Positions 21,756 to 31,167 of a stretch of DNA of 64,000 nt are shown here, piece after piece. The notes under the pieces were generated by a model, which was given only the letters and a program-made list of their open reading frames with translations, was not told the origin of the DNA and made no database searches. Position numbers and translations under genes: made by a program. Source of the DNA: Bacteroidota bacterium (lineage in GTDB: Bacteria; Bacteroidota; Bacteroidia; Bacteroidales; UBA10428). The DNA lies in NCBI GenBank assembly GCA_003252385.1, contig QKEH01000114.1, positions 1 to 64,000 of the forward strand, given 5' to 3'. Within the stretch, counting starts at the first letter, position 1. Every line of letters starts with the position of its first letter.

Positions 21756-23875
21756 CCTTCAGTAAAACTCATTTCCAGTTTAATTACATCGCCCCTTCGC
21801 ACCCGCGAGCCGGCAGGTATCGATTGTTTGCGAACACTACCCCGCCCTTGAACCTGTACATGCAGTCCCAAATTTTCGAGCAGGTATACGGCATCCTTCA
21901 ACCCCATCGACACCACATTAGGAACCAAATTGGGAATCACCCGGCTGGTAACCAGTGCCACGCGGTCTTCTTCCTTTTTGGGAATCACCCATTCGCTGTG
22001 CTTATTATCGGAACGCACATCCAGGTTTAACTCATCCAACACTTCGGCTATTTCCGGCTGGTAGCCTTTTTTCGAGAACGGAATTTCCAGATGCTCCGGT
22101 TTCTGTTCGTTCACAGGGGCTAACATCTTTATATCGGTAGCATACACTTGTTCGGCAATCTCGGCAAATACGGGAGCCGCCACTTCGGCACCATGATACA
22201 ACTGATTTTGCGGGTTGTAAACCACCACAATACAGGAATACCGGGGTTTGTCGGCTGGAAAGTAGCCCACAAATGAGGCTTGGTAGGATCGGGTGCTATA
22301 GCCGGTTTTTCGATTGTACATCTGGGTGGTTCCCGTTTTTCCGGCAATGGTAACCGGGCAGGATTTCAGCTCCCGGGCTGTTCCTTCCTGCACCACACCT
22401 TCGAGCATACCTCGTACCATGCGCAAGGTGGAACGCGAGCAAATGGAGTGGTTAATCTCTTCGGTAACAAAGGTGCGTTCCACTTTTCCGTGGTTGCGTA
22501 CCTCACGCACAAAACGCGGACGCACCATCCGGCCGTCGTTGGCAACGGCATTGTAGAATGCCAGCAGTTGCAGCGGTGTTATGCGCACCGTGTATCCATA
22601 CGACATGGACGCCAGGGTAACCCCCGACCAGAGTTTGTCGCCCGGATACAGGATTTTGGGAATCCCTTCGCCCCGGATCGAAATCCCCAAGGGTTCGTTG
22701 AGGTTCATGCTATACAGTCGGTCAATAAAACGATGGGGACGTTGCTCATACGCTCCGGTAACAATTTTGGCCATGGCCACATTCGATGATACCTCCAAGG
22801 CACGCTGTACGGTAATGGTACCGTTGCCCCCGCGGGTGTAATTATCGTCGCGTACCACCAGGTCGTAATATTCAAAAACCCCTTTACCGGTAGCAATGGA
22901 ATCGGTTGCGGTAACATATCCATCTTCCAGTACTGCCACCATTACCGGCAGCTTAAAGGTGGAACCGGGTTCGGAGCTGAGCCCCACTGCATAGTTATAG
23001 TATTCGCGATATGCCCCAAAGGTGTCTGTCAGGTTCACTATGGCTTTCACTTCGCCGGTTTTTACTTCCATGAGCACTGCCGTACCGGCATGTGCCTGGT
23101 TTTTAACCAATTGTTTAAGTAGCGCCCGCTCAGCCACGTCCTGCAAATTCACATCGATAGTAGTTACCACGCTACTTCCGTCGCGGGGTTCAATTTCATC
23201 GGCGCCATCCAACGGCATCCAAATATTGCCCGCCAGCTTCTGCATCTTTTGAATACCCTCCACGCCTCCGAGATATTCGTCGAATGCCCCTTCGATACCC
23301 ACCACATTTCCCGAAACGCTCTGGGTGGTATATCCGATGGTTCGCGAAGCCAGATTCTGATGGGGTTTTTTACGAACACTTTCCTGGCTTACAATAAGCC
23401 CTCCCTTGTACTGCCCCAACCGGAGCAGGGGGAAGGTCTTTACTTTCTTAAGCTGCACGTAGTTTACCCGGCGCTGAAGGAGGCAATAACGATTACCCTC
23501 GCGGCGTCCCTGGATTAATAATTGCTTGTAGGCTCCCTTGCTCTTATCGCGAAACAGTTGCGACAGACACATCGCCAACGAATCGACCTTGCTGTTAAAC
23601 AGGGCATCGGTCAGCGCGGGAGTTTTCAAATCCATGCGTATATCGTAATACGGCACCGAGCTGGCCAGCAAACGCATATCGGAAGCATAAATATCGCCCC
23701 GTTGTGGCGGTATGCGAATGTTTTTGATGCGCGTTTCAGCAGCTGCCTGTTTCCAGCGATCGTCGTCGACAAATTGCAGGTAGATGATCTTAAAAACGAT
23801 CAACAGCGCAAAGAGCAACACCCCCAGATACACCAGGCCCACTTTCAGTAGTATGTCCTTCTTAGTTGACGCCAT
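21752..23875 (-). CDS. ftsI: Penicillin-binding protein FtsI/PBP3 with C-terminal PASTA domain
   Basis: Transpeptidase motifs SSEPGSTFKLP, SSN, KTGTT; PASTA-like VPNVVSMGLKDAVYLLENLGL. Confidence 0.96.
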   Translation of the reverse strand: MASTKKDILLKVGLVYLGVLLFALLIVFKIIYLQFVDDDRWKQAAAETRIKNIRIPPQRGDIYASDMRLLASSVPYYDIRMDLKTPALTDALFNSKVDSLAMCLSQLFRDKSKGAYKQLLIQGRREGNRYCLLQRRVNYVQLKKVKTFPLLRLGQYKGGLIVSQESVRKKPHQNLASRTIGYTTQSVSGNVVGIEGAFDEYLGGVEGIQKMQKLAGNIWMPLDGADEIEPRDGSSVVTTIDVNLQDVAERALLKQLVKNQAHAGTAVLMEVKTGEVKAIVNLTDTFGAYREYYNYAVGLSSEPGSTFKLPVMVAVLEDGYVTATDSIATGKGVFEYYDLVVRDDNYTRGGNGTITVQRALEVSSNVAMAKIVTGAYEQRPHRFIDRLYSMNLNEPLGISIRGEGIPKILYPGDKLWSGVTLASMSYGYTVRITPLQLLAFYNAVANDGRMVRPRFVREVRNHGKVERTFVTEEINHSICSRSTLRMVRGMLEGVVQEGTARELKSCPVTIAGKTGTTQMYNRKTGYSTRSYQASFVGYFPADKPRYSCIVVVYNPQNQLYHGAEVAAPVFAEIAEQVYATDIKMLAPVNEQKPEHLEIPFSKKGYQPEIAEVLDELNLDVRSDNKHSEWVIPKKEEDRVALVTSRVIPNLVPNVVSMGLKDAVYLLENLGLHVQVQGRGSVRKQSIPAGSRVRRGDVIKLEMSFTEG

Positions 23876-23886
23876 ACATCGCGCAG

Positions 23887-24255
23887 TTATTGTTCAATTT
23901 TATAGGGTGGCTCCTTGGAGAAACCCAATCCCAGATTATGTTCACGAACCAAAGCCTCCACTCGCGAAGGACGGTTCAGATTCATCAGTTCCGAAGCCGT
24001 GGTGATTTCTTCGGCACGCAAATCCCTTACCTGGCTCTTAAGCCCTTCAATCTCGCGCACCACTTTTTCGGCATTGTAGCGGTTGGCGATATACACCAGC
24101 GCCAACAACACCAGGAACAGAATGAAAGGAATCTGCCGAACAAAGGCATGCACCGTGAGCACGCTGCCGTCCAGCACGCTCTTGAGCGAAAAGCCCGTAA
24201 GCTCAGCCCGCTCCTGCTTGGCATCTACAAATTCTACATTATCCTGCTCTGTCAT
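23887..24255 (-). CDS. ftsL: FtsL-like division protein
   Basis: Small bitopic protein between rsmH and ftsI; start MTEQDNVEF at 24255 favoured (ORF track 24297). Confidence 0.8.
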   Translation of the reverse strand: MTEQDNVEFVDAKQERAELTGFSLKSVLDGSVLTVHAFVRQIPFILFLVLLALVYIANRYNAEKVVREIEGLKSQVRDLRAEEITTASELMNLNRPSRVEALVREHNLGLGFSKEPPYKIEQ

Positions 24256-25168
24256 ACTCCCCATGTTCCTGTTTTTCAGCAATCCGTAGCCGGGCACTTC
24301 GCGCCCGGTTATTCAATTCAAGTTCTTTCTGATCCGGCACTATCACCTTATTGTTCACCGGAGTGAGAGGTCGCAAAATATTTCCGAACAAATCGGTTTC
24401 GGTACTTCCCGTATCGAAACTTCCGGTTCGGAAGAAGTTCTTCACCACACGGTCTTCCAACGAGTGGTAACTAATTATGGATAAGCGTCCACCGGGAGCC
24501 AAAATTTCTGTTGCCTGGGTCAACATACTTCTGAGGTAGTCTATTTCGTGATTCACCTCAATACGCAGCGCCTGAAAAACCTGCGCATAAAACTGATGGT
24601 CGCCCCACCGGGGAGTTACTTTTCTGAGAGCCTCCTGCAAGTCGCCTACGGTCTGCAAGGATGCCTTTGTCCGGTGTTCCACAAGCAGATGAGCCACTTT
24701 CGCGGCATTTTTTAATTCGCCATAGACTCTGAAAATCCGGGTGAGTTCGTCGGCAGTATAACAGTTAACCAAATGAGCCGCCGTAATTTCGGAATGACGG
24801 TTCATGCGCATGTCCAACTGGGCATCGAACCGGAAGGAAAACCCCCGGTGAGGGCTGTCAAAATGATGCGATGACACGCCCAGATCGGCTAACAGACCAT
24901 CAATTTGTTCAATGCCATGATACTTGAGGAAATTCTTTAAGAACCTGAAATTGTGCCTAACAAATACAAACCGTTCGTCGTTGGGAACGTTTGCCATAGC
25001 CTCCTCATCCTGATCAAATCCCACCAATTTTCCACCTTCTAATCGTTTTAAAATCTCACGCGAATGTCCACCGCCCCCGAAAGTAACGTCGACATAAATT
25101 CCGTTGGGCTTAATGTTGAGCCCGTCAACGCTTTCTTTCAATAGTACTGGCAGGTGGTATTCCATCAT
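24239..25168 (-). CDS. rsmH: 16S rRNA (cytosine(1402)-N(4))-methyltransferase RsmH (MraW)
   Basis: MMEYHLPVLLKESVDGLNIKPNGIYVDVTFGGGGHSREIL, DLGVSSHHFD. Confidence 0.98.
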   Translation of the reverse strand: MMEYHLPVLLKESVDGLNIKPNGIYVDVTFGGGGHSREILKRLEGGKLVGFDQDEEAMANVPNDERFVFVRHNFRFLKNFLKYHGIEQIDGLLADLGVSSHHFDSPHRGFSFRFDAQLDMRMNRHSEITAAHLVNCYTADELTRIFRVYGELKNAAKVAHLLVEHRTKASLQTVGDLQEALRKVTPRWGDHQFYAQVFQALRIEVNHEIDYLRSMLTQATEILAPGGRLSIISYHSLEDRVVKNFFRTGSFDTGSTETDLFGNILRPLTPVNNKVIVPDQKELELNNRARSARLRIAEKQEHGEYDRAG

Positions 25169-25632
25169 TCATCCGTTTCATCAACTAATCCTTCCATAAT
25201 ATTTTCCGCCATTCCGGCAAAATCGTCATCGTCCACTTCAATTTGTTCGTAGAGCGTTTTCGACCAGATTTCAATTTTGCCGTATTGCCCGGCCAGCACC
25301 ACATCTTTATCCACCTCCACTTCGTCGAGCAAACGCTTGGGAATGAGCAGCCGGCTGTTGGTGTCGAGCATGAGCTCGGCCATACCTTTAAAAAACCGGC
25401 GCAGAAACACGTTATGTTCCTTCTTATAGGGATTAATTTTCTTCCGTATAATTTTTACCTGCCGTTCCCACTCTTCATCCGGATACAACACCAGGCACTT
25501 CTCGAAAATATCCTTCTTAATGACGAAACGATCCGGATTACTCCCCGTCAGCTGCTTCTTGAAAGCCGCCGGCAGTATCAGGCGCCCCTTGGCGTCGAGC
25601 TTGCAGGTATGTTCGCCGATGAAGGTGATCAT
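25165..25632 (-). CDS. mraZ: Division/cell wall cluster transcriptional repressor MraZ
   Basis: MITFIGEHTCKLDAKGRLILPAAFKKQL; DTNSRLLIPKRLLDEV. Confidence 0.98.
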   Translation of the reverse strand: MITFIGEHTCKLDAKGRLILPAAFKKQLTGSNPDRFVIKKDIFEKCLVLYPDEEWERQVKIIRKKINPYKKEHNVFLRRFFKGMAELMLDTNSRLLIPKRLLDEVEVDKDVVLAGQYGKIEIWSKTLYEQIEVDDDDFAGMAENIMEGLVDETDE

Positions 25633-25653
25633 TCGAAATGGTATAAATCGGCA

Positions 25654-25661
25654 TAAAAGTA
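25654..25661 (-). promoter_or_regulatory. Probable mraZ/dcw -7 element
   Basis: Minus strand TACTTTTA, close to TAnnTTTG, about 22 nt upstream of mraZ. Confidence 0.4.
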
Positions 25662-25670
25662 AGGATTTTT

Positions 25671-25710
25671 ACCCCACTTTCAACCATTTAACCCCACTTT
25701 CCTCCACAAT
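25671..25710 (-). promoter_or_regulatory. Four tandem 10-bp repeats, candidate MraZ operator
   Basis: Minus strand: ATTGTGGAGG AAAGTGGGGT TAAATGGTTG AAAGTGGGGT; TGG in identical register every 10 bp. Confidence 0.8.
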
Positions 25711-26045
25711 GTTGATAACTTTTACACCGTTCATCCGCGTTTTTATTACTGAAGCAAAAGCATACCCTGCCCTGCACCCTTAGACAGTATTGATCTGCAA
25801 GGCGATTCCCCAACTTCAATATCGCAGCTGCTCCACCCTGTAAGCGAGAAAGGCACCGCACCTTTCTAACTCCACAGCAGGCAAGAAACACTATGCAAGA
25901 CGTTGATACTATGAACAAAGCACGCCAATAGCCCTGGAACGCCCAAATTGAGTTCCGACCTGCATTGCTTTAAAAATTAACCATTGACGCTTATTGCCCG
26001 GGCATTTTATTCTAATTTTAGAGCTTCTGAAAAACGGCAGCCCGT

Positions 26046-26900
26046 ATGAATGCACAATACCCCCCATCCTCCACTCAGCACCGCATAGATATCGAACAGG
26101 TATTCCGCTCAAAAAGTCCCAAAACTACACGTTGGATTCCGGGCTTTGTGTACCGCTATCTCAAACGCATTATTCACGAAGATTTCGTGAACGATTTCCT
26201 GAAACTGCATGGCGGGAAAAAGAACATTGATTTTATCAACGCCAGCATCCACGATTTCAACGTAACCATTGAGGTTATTGGCGAAGAGAATATTCCGGCG
26301 GAAGGACGCTTTGTATTTGTCTCGAACCATCCTCTGGGAGGCTTCGACGGCCTGGTGCTTATGCAAATTATCGATCGTCATTTTAAGGACTACCGTTTTC
26401 TGGTGAACGACATACTCATGAACCTGACCCATATCCGGGAGTTGTTCATACCCATTAACAAACACGGAAGACAAGCGTTGGAAGCCGCCCGGCAGATCGA
26501 AAACAGCTATGCCTCGGACATGCAGCTGCTCACCTTCCCGGCCGGTTTGGTTTCGCGAAAAATCAAGGGTCAGATCATGGATCTTCCCTGGCAAAAAAGC
26601 TTTATCGTAAAAGCCCGGAAACACAAGCGCGATATCATTCCCATACATTTTAGCGGAAGCAATTCCGCATTCTTTTATCGCCTGTCCAAACTCCGAAAGT
26701 TTTTAGGCATTAAGGCCAACCTCGAAATGCTATACCTGGCTGACGAAACCTATCAACATCGAAATAAACACTTTACCATTACCATTGGGAAACCCATTCC
26801 GTATACCACCTTCGATACCGGCAAGGATCCTATGCAGTGGGCCAAATGGGTTAAGCAACAAACCTACCTGCTTGCCGGAGTTACCGAAGTACCTTTATAG
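26046..26900 (+). CDS. PlsC-like O-acyltransferase (GlsA-like)
   Basis: VSNHPLGGFDG (HX4D motif), FPAGLVSRK; followed by GNAT-type acyltransferase. Confidence 0.85.
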   Translation: MNAQYPPSSTQHRIDIEQVFRSKSPKTTRWIPGFVYRYLKRIIHEDFVNDFLKLHGGKKNIDFINASIHDFNVTIEVIGEENIPAEGRFVFVSNHPLGGFDGLVLMQIIDRHFKDYRFLVNDILMNLTHIRELFIPINKHGRQALEAARQIENSYASDMQLLTFPAGLVSRKIKGQIMDLPWQKSFIVKARKHKRDIIPIHFSGSNSAFFYRLSKLRKFLGIKANLEMLYLADETYQHRNKHFTITIGKPIPYTTFDTGKDPMQWAKWVKQQTYLLAGVTEVPL

Positions 26901-26934
26901 CAGCGGGCAGGCGTGTACTTTACAAAAATAATGC

Positions 26935-26942
26935 TACCTTTG
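26935..26942 (+). promoter_or_regulatory. Bacteroidota -7 element (TACCTTTG) upstream of the GlsB-like gene
   Basis: TACCTTTG, 20 nt before ATG 26963. Confidence 0.5.
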
Positions 26943-26962
26943 TTTTCCTTAAAAAATTCGGT

Positions 26963-27910
26963 ATGAAAGAGGTAATTCCTCCGGTCGACAGCGAACTGAT
27001 TGAACAAGAACTGACTGAAGAACGATTTCTTCGCTACACCAATAACGCCAGCAACGAATTGTATGTAATTACGCATCACAATGCCCCCCATACCATGCGG
27101 GAAATTGGCCGGCTGCGCGAAATTACTTTTCGTTTGGCAGGTGGCGGTACCGGTAAAGAAGTGGATATCGACAAGTACGACCTGGCTGAAGTGCCCTACA
27201 AGCAACTCCTGGTTTGGGATCCCCAAAAGAAGGACATTCTGGGCGGTTACCGTTTTATACTGGGCAACGAGGTTCAAGTCGATTGCGAAGGAAAGATTAA
27301 CCTGGCCACCAGTCCATTATTTCATTTCTCCGACGATTTTATCCAAAACTATGTTCCATACATGATTGAGCTGGGCAGGTCTTTTGTTCAACCTGCCTAC
27401 CAATCGTCGAACCGGAACAAGAAGAGTCTTTTTGCACTGGACAACCTATGGGACGGTTTAGGTGCAATCTGGCAGGACAACCCCGAAGTGAAGTACTTTT
27501 TCGGAAAGGTGACCATGTATACCGACTATCAGCGTGAAGCCCGCGACCTGATTCTGTCTTTCATGAAAAAGCATTTTATGGGCGATGAAAAACTTCTGCA
27601 TCCGTTTAAGCCACTGCTTCCCGAAACGGATCCTGCTATTATCGGATCCATTCTGAACGCCGATTCCATTCAGGAAGATATGAAATTGCTATCGCAGGCC
27701 GTTAGAGCACGGGGCGAAGTGATCCCTCCGCTGATTAACGCGTACATTAATCTGTCGCCTACCCTGAAATGTTTTGGCACGGTACTCAATGATCACTTTG
27801 GCGATGTGGAAGAAACGGCCATTATGGTTACCGCAGCCGATATGTACCCCGCTAAAGTGGAGCGGCATGTAAACACTTACGCTGCTCAAAAAACCCGAAA
27901 AGCACACTAA
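26963..27910 (+). CDS. GNAT-family N-acyltransferase (OlsB/GlsB-like)
   Basis: EIGRLREITFRLAGGGTGKEVDIDKYD, GGYRFILG, ELGRSFVQPAYQ typical of OlsB/hemolysin-like N-acyltransferases. Confidence 0.85.
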   Translation: MKEVIPPVDSELIEQELTEERFLRYTNNASNELYVITHHNAPHTMREIGRLREITFRLAGGGTGKEVDIDKYDLAEVPYKQLLVWDPQKKDILGGYRFILGNEVQVDCEGKINLATSPLFHFSDDFIQNYVPYMIELGRSFVQPAYQSSNRNKKSLFALDNLWDGLGAIWQDNPEVKYFFGKVTMYTDYQREARDLILSFMKKHFMGDEKLLHPFKPLLPETDPAIIGSILNADSIQEDMKLLSQAVRARGEVIPPLINAYINLSPTLKCFGTVLNDHFGDVEETAIMVTAADMYPAKVERHVNTYAAQKTRKAH

Positions 27911-27944
27911 GGATCATCTCAACACTTATTTCTGTTCCGTGTAG

Positions 27945-28127
27945 AAGTTTGAAGGTTTAATCCCCGGAAAGTCCGATCGACGAATCCTTGTGAATCCGTA
28001 TCCTGAAGTTCTTTTGGATAGGGACAAAATGCGTGTTGTATACCACTTTGAAGCAGGCAAAGAATATCCGGCGCTGCCGAAGTGGGTCGTGTTCAACATT
28101 TTTCTGAGCAGTAATCTTTCCCAATAG
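27945..28127 (+). pseudogene. Short start-less reading frame, possible gene remnant
   Basis: 61 codons in frame: KFEGLIPGKSDRRILVNPYPEVLLDRDKMRVVYHFEAGKEYPALPKWVVFNIFLSSNLSQ*; protein-like composition but no plausible 5' part. Confidence 0.25.
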
Positions 28128-28189
28128 CCTTAACCATCAGTCATGGAGCAATACTCTGCTACCATTCAATGCCAAAGTATTTCAGATAA

Positions 28190-30091
28190 CTAATACGCCC
28201 GGGTATTTTTTCCTTCAATAAAGTTGATGAACGACTGATTTACTACCTTATTGCCACCGGCAGTCGGATAGTCTCCGGTAAAATACCAATCGCCCTTATG
28301 ATCGGGACAGGCCTCGTGCAAGCCTTCAATCGACTGGTACACAATTTTTACTTCGGCCCTAATTTCAGAAGTACGCAGCATTTTTGCTATTTTATCCGAA
28401 ATCTGTTCGGCGGTAAAAGGCTGGTAAATTTCTTTTACGTAATTCACGATTTGCTCTTTGGGCATGCCTTCCTGAGCTTTCGACCTTTTGTAGACATCGT
28501 TAATGACATGATCGTTCCCGGTTTCTTTAAGCAGTTCAATAGCTGCCCGGAAGGCAATGAAGTCGCCCAGCTTGGTCATGTCAATCCCGTAACAGTCGGG
28601 GTAACGTATTTGTGGCGAAGAAGACACAATAACAATACGTTTGGGCCCCAGCCGGTCAAGAATCCGAATAATGCTGTATTTCAGGGTGGTTCCACGCACA
28701 ATGGAGTCGTCAATAATCACCAGGTTATCCTGATCGCGGTTAACGGTTTGGTAGGTAATGTCGTACACGTGGCCCACCAGGTCATCGCGGGCATCGTCCT
28801 GGGTAATAAAAGTTCGAAGTTTAATATCTTTGAGTGCCACCTTTTCGATACGGGGTTTGAGTGCCAGAATACAATCCAATTCCTCCACCGATATCTCTTT
28901 GCCGGCTTCAATAATCCGGTTCTTCGCATGCTGCTGCATGTATTTCTCAATACCGTTAACCATACCATAAAAGGCGGTTTCGGCGGTATTGGGGATAAAT
29001 GAAAACACCGTATTGGCCACTTCGCCCTGAACCGCCTTAACAATGGCAGGGGTCAGCAGTTCGCCCAGTTTCTTGCGCTCGCGATAGATATCGCTGTCGC
29101 TGCCTCGTGAAAAATAGATGCGCTCGAAGGAGCAGGAACGTCGCTCATAAGGCCCGCGAACATTTTCCAGGTGAACGGATCCGTTACGTTTCATAATAAG
29201 GGCACTACCCGGGGGAACTTCTTTAACATTGTCTGCCCGCACGTTCATTACCGTTTGAATTACCGGCCGTTCCGAAGCAGCTACCACCACCTCGTCGTCC
29301 TCGTAATAAAAAGCAGGGCGTATTCCCCAGGGATCGCGGTAAACAAACGCATCACCGTGTCCGATAAAACCTACCATGGCATAGCCTCCGTCCCATTTCT
29401 TACTCGACTCGCGCAGCAAACTGCCAATATCCAAATTATTGGCAATGGCCTCGGAAATTTCAATATTCGGGAGCCGTTCCTGCTTGTACTTATTAAATAA
29501 TTTCTGGTTTTGGGTATCCAAAAAGTGGCCCACATTCTCCAGCATGGTCACCGTATCAATTTTACCGCGCGGATGCTGTCCAAGTTCCACCAGATGATTG
29601 AACATTTCGTCCACATTGGTCAGATTAAAGTTGCCCGCCAATACCAGGGTACGCGATTTCCAATTGTTCTGGCGCACCACCGGATGGGCGTTTTCCACCT
29701 TGTTCTTACCGTAGGTTCCGTAGCGAAGATGCCCCATCAGCACTTCACCGGCAAAGGGCAGATTTTCAATCGCCCAGCTAATATCCTTTATTATTCCGGG
29801 CGACTTTTCTTCCGCCTCATCAAAATTTTTTCGAATGGCCTGAAACAGATCATTAATGGCCGATGGATTAACCGATCGCAAACGGTTAAGGTACTCGAAA
29901 CCCGGAGGGATGTCGAGCTTAATACAGGCAATCCCCGCACCATCCTGACCCCGGTTGTGCTGTTTTTCCATAAGCAGGTACAGCTTATTGAGCCCCCAGC
30001 GCCAGGTACCGTATTTGAGCTGATAGTATTCCAGGGGTTTGCGAAGTCGTATCAGTGCAATCCCGCATTCGTGCTTAATTCCGTCTGTCAT
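28190..30091 (-). CDS. Amidophosphoribosyltransferase / class II glutamine amidotransferase (long PurF-like paralogue)
   Basis: N-terminal Ntn Cys (HECGIALIRL), HNRGQDGAGIACI, PRPP motif LVIIDDSIVRGTTLK. Confidence 0.9.
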   Translation of the reverse strand: MTDGIKHECGIALIRLRKPLEYYQLKYGTWRWGLNKLYLLMEKQHNRGQDGAGIACIKLDIPPGFEYLNRLRSVNPSAINDLFQAIRKNFDEAEEKSPGIIKDISWAIENLPFAGEVLMGHLRYGTYGKNKVENAHPVVRQNNWKSRTLVLAGNFNLTNVDEMFNHLVELGQHPRGKIDTVTMLENVGHFLDTQNQKLFNKYKQERLPNIEISEAIANNLDIGSLLRESSKKWDGGYAMVGFIGHGDAFVYRDPWGIRPAFYYEDDEVVVAASERPVIQTVMNVRADNVKEVPPGSALIMKRNGSVHLENVRGPYERRSCSFERIYFSRGSDSDIYRERKKLGELLTPAIVKAVQGEVANTVFSFIPNTAETAFYGMVNGIEKYMQQHAKNRIIEAGKEISVEELDCILALKPRIEKVALKDIKLRTFITQDDARDDLVGHVYDITYQTVNRDQDNLVIIDDSIVRGTTLKYSIIRILDRLGPKRIVIVSSSPQIRYPDCYGIDMTKLGDFIAFRAAIELLKETGNDHVINDVYKRSKAQEGMPKEQIVNYVKEIYQPFTAEQISDKIAKMLRTSEIRAEVKIVYQSIEGLHEACPDHKGDWYFTGDYPTAGGNKVVNQSFINFIEGKNTRAY

Positions 30092-30106
30092 GCCTCAATC
30101 CAGTAA

Positions 30107-30577
30107 TTATAAAGAAGGATAATTTATTTTACTCCGAACAATAAAAGCATCCGGGTAGAAAGGTTCAATTTGTTTGAGAAATTTCATGGCTTCGCTGTGG
30201 GTTCGGAAATCGCCAACATAGAGTAGGTAAAAGGGGGAGTCGAATAGAAAATAGGTATTCATCTTGCCGTAACGGCTAATAAAATTGGCCTTCATTAGCT
30301 CGCCTTCTTTCCGTGCCTTATTGCCCGAATCGGAAAACAGACGAATACGGTACCCAACAATACCGTTTTTTTTACTTTCCTCGTACAGATGCCTGTCAAT
30401 CAATTGCAAAATAGCATCGTCCTGAACGAGAGTAACTTTTCCTTTGGAACCGGGGGATTGAATTTGACGCGCCAGATTGGTACCCGCAAGCTGGGCATTG
30501 CAAAAACTTGCGAAAGCAAACAGAAGGATGAAAACCAAAGGTGCTCTTTTCAATGTATCGGCGCTTTTACTCCGCAA
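30107..30577 (-). CDS. Exported SPOR-like domain protein
   Basis: Signal peptide; GYRIRLFSDSGNKARKEGELMKANF...SPFYLLYVGDFRTHSEAMKFLKQIEPFYPDAFIV. Confidence 0.7.
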   Translation of the reverse strand: MRSKSADTLKRAPLVFILLFAFASFCNAQLAGTNLARQIQSPGSKGKVTLVQDDAILQLIDRHLYEESKKNGIVGYRIRLFSDSGNKARKEGELMKANFISRYGKMNTYFLFDSPFYLLYVGDFRTHSEAMKFLKQIEPFYPDAFIVRSKINYPSL

Positions 30578-30641
30578 AAATAGAGTTTTTTTTCCTTGTT
30601 ACCACCAAAAAACTTTTGCAGGCAAAGAATGTAAATCGGCA

Positions 30642-31094
30642 TCAGATAACAATCTGTCTGGATTCGTTTACGGCAATGGTCTTTTTCATCATCCAGGTTT
30701 TGGCCGTAACGGTTCCTTCCAGCCTAATTTGCACCTGTTGTCCGGTTTTTAACGCCATTAGCTGCATGGCGGTGCCTATGAAATTGGCCAGACGAATGCG
30801 CAAATCTATGGGGTAACTCTCGTTCGATCGGGGTTTCAACACCACAGGAGTGTCGGTGGCAATCTTTCCGATATACCCCCCATTCAGAAACAACCGGGTG
30901 TCCATATCCGAAATTTTTATTCTATGCAGCGATGGGTTATCAATATCCAATTTTAACGACACCTGAAGGGCATTGTCATCAAATCCTTTGATCTGAATGT
31001 CGCTTACACGGACTATTTCTATCTCGTTGTACTTTCCGCAGGAAGTTAACAATCCAATGCAAAGCAGTAAAAAAATCAGACGAAATGGTTTCAT
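30642..31094 (-). CDS. LEA type 2 family lipoprotein
   Basis: Lipobox LCIGLLTSC; LQVSLKLDIDNPSLHRIKISDMDTRLFLNGGYIG. Confidence 0.75.
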   Translation of the reverse strand: MKPFRLIFLLLCIGLLTSCGKYNEIEIVRVSDIQIKGFDDNALQVSLKLDIDNPSLHRIKISDMDTRLFLNGGYIGKIATDTPVVLKPRSNESYPIDLRIRLANFIGTAMQLMALKTGQQVQIRLEGTVTAKTWMMKKTIAVNESRQIVI

Positions 31095-31167
31095 AGAAAA
31101 ACGTAACTTGGCATGAAAAACGTGGTAAAGCTAGTATTTATTTTAACCTGTCCTGAATAACACCATT

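Noticed and set aside
23887-25168. Overlapping rsmH/ftsL, ftsI/murE, murG/ftsW and murC/ftsQ reading frames
   Set aside because: Short overlaps are normal in dcw clusters and partly due to over-extended ORF-track starts.
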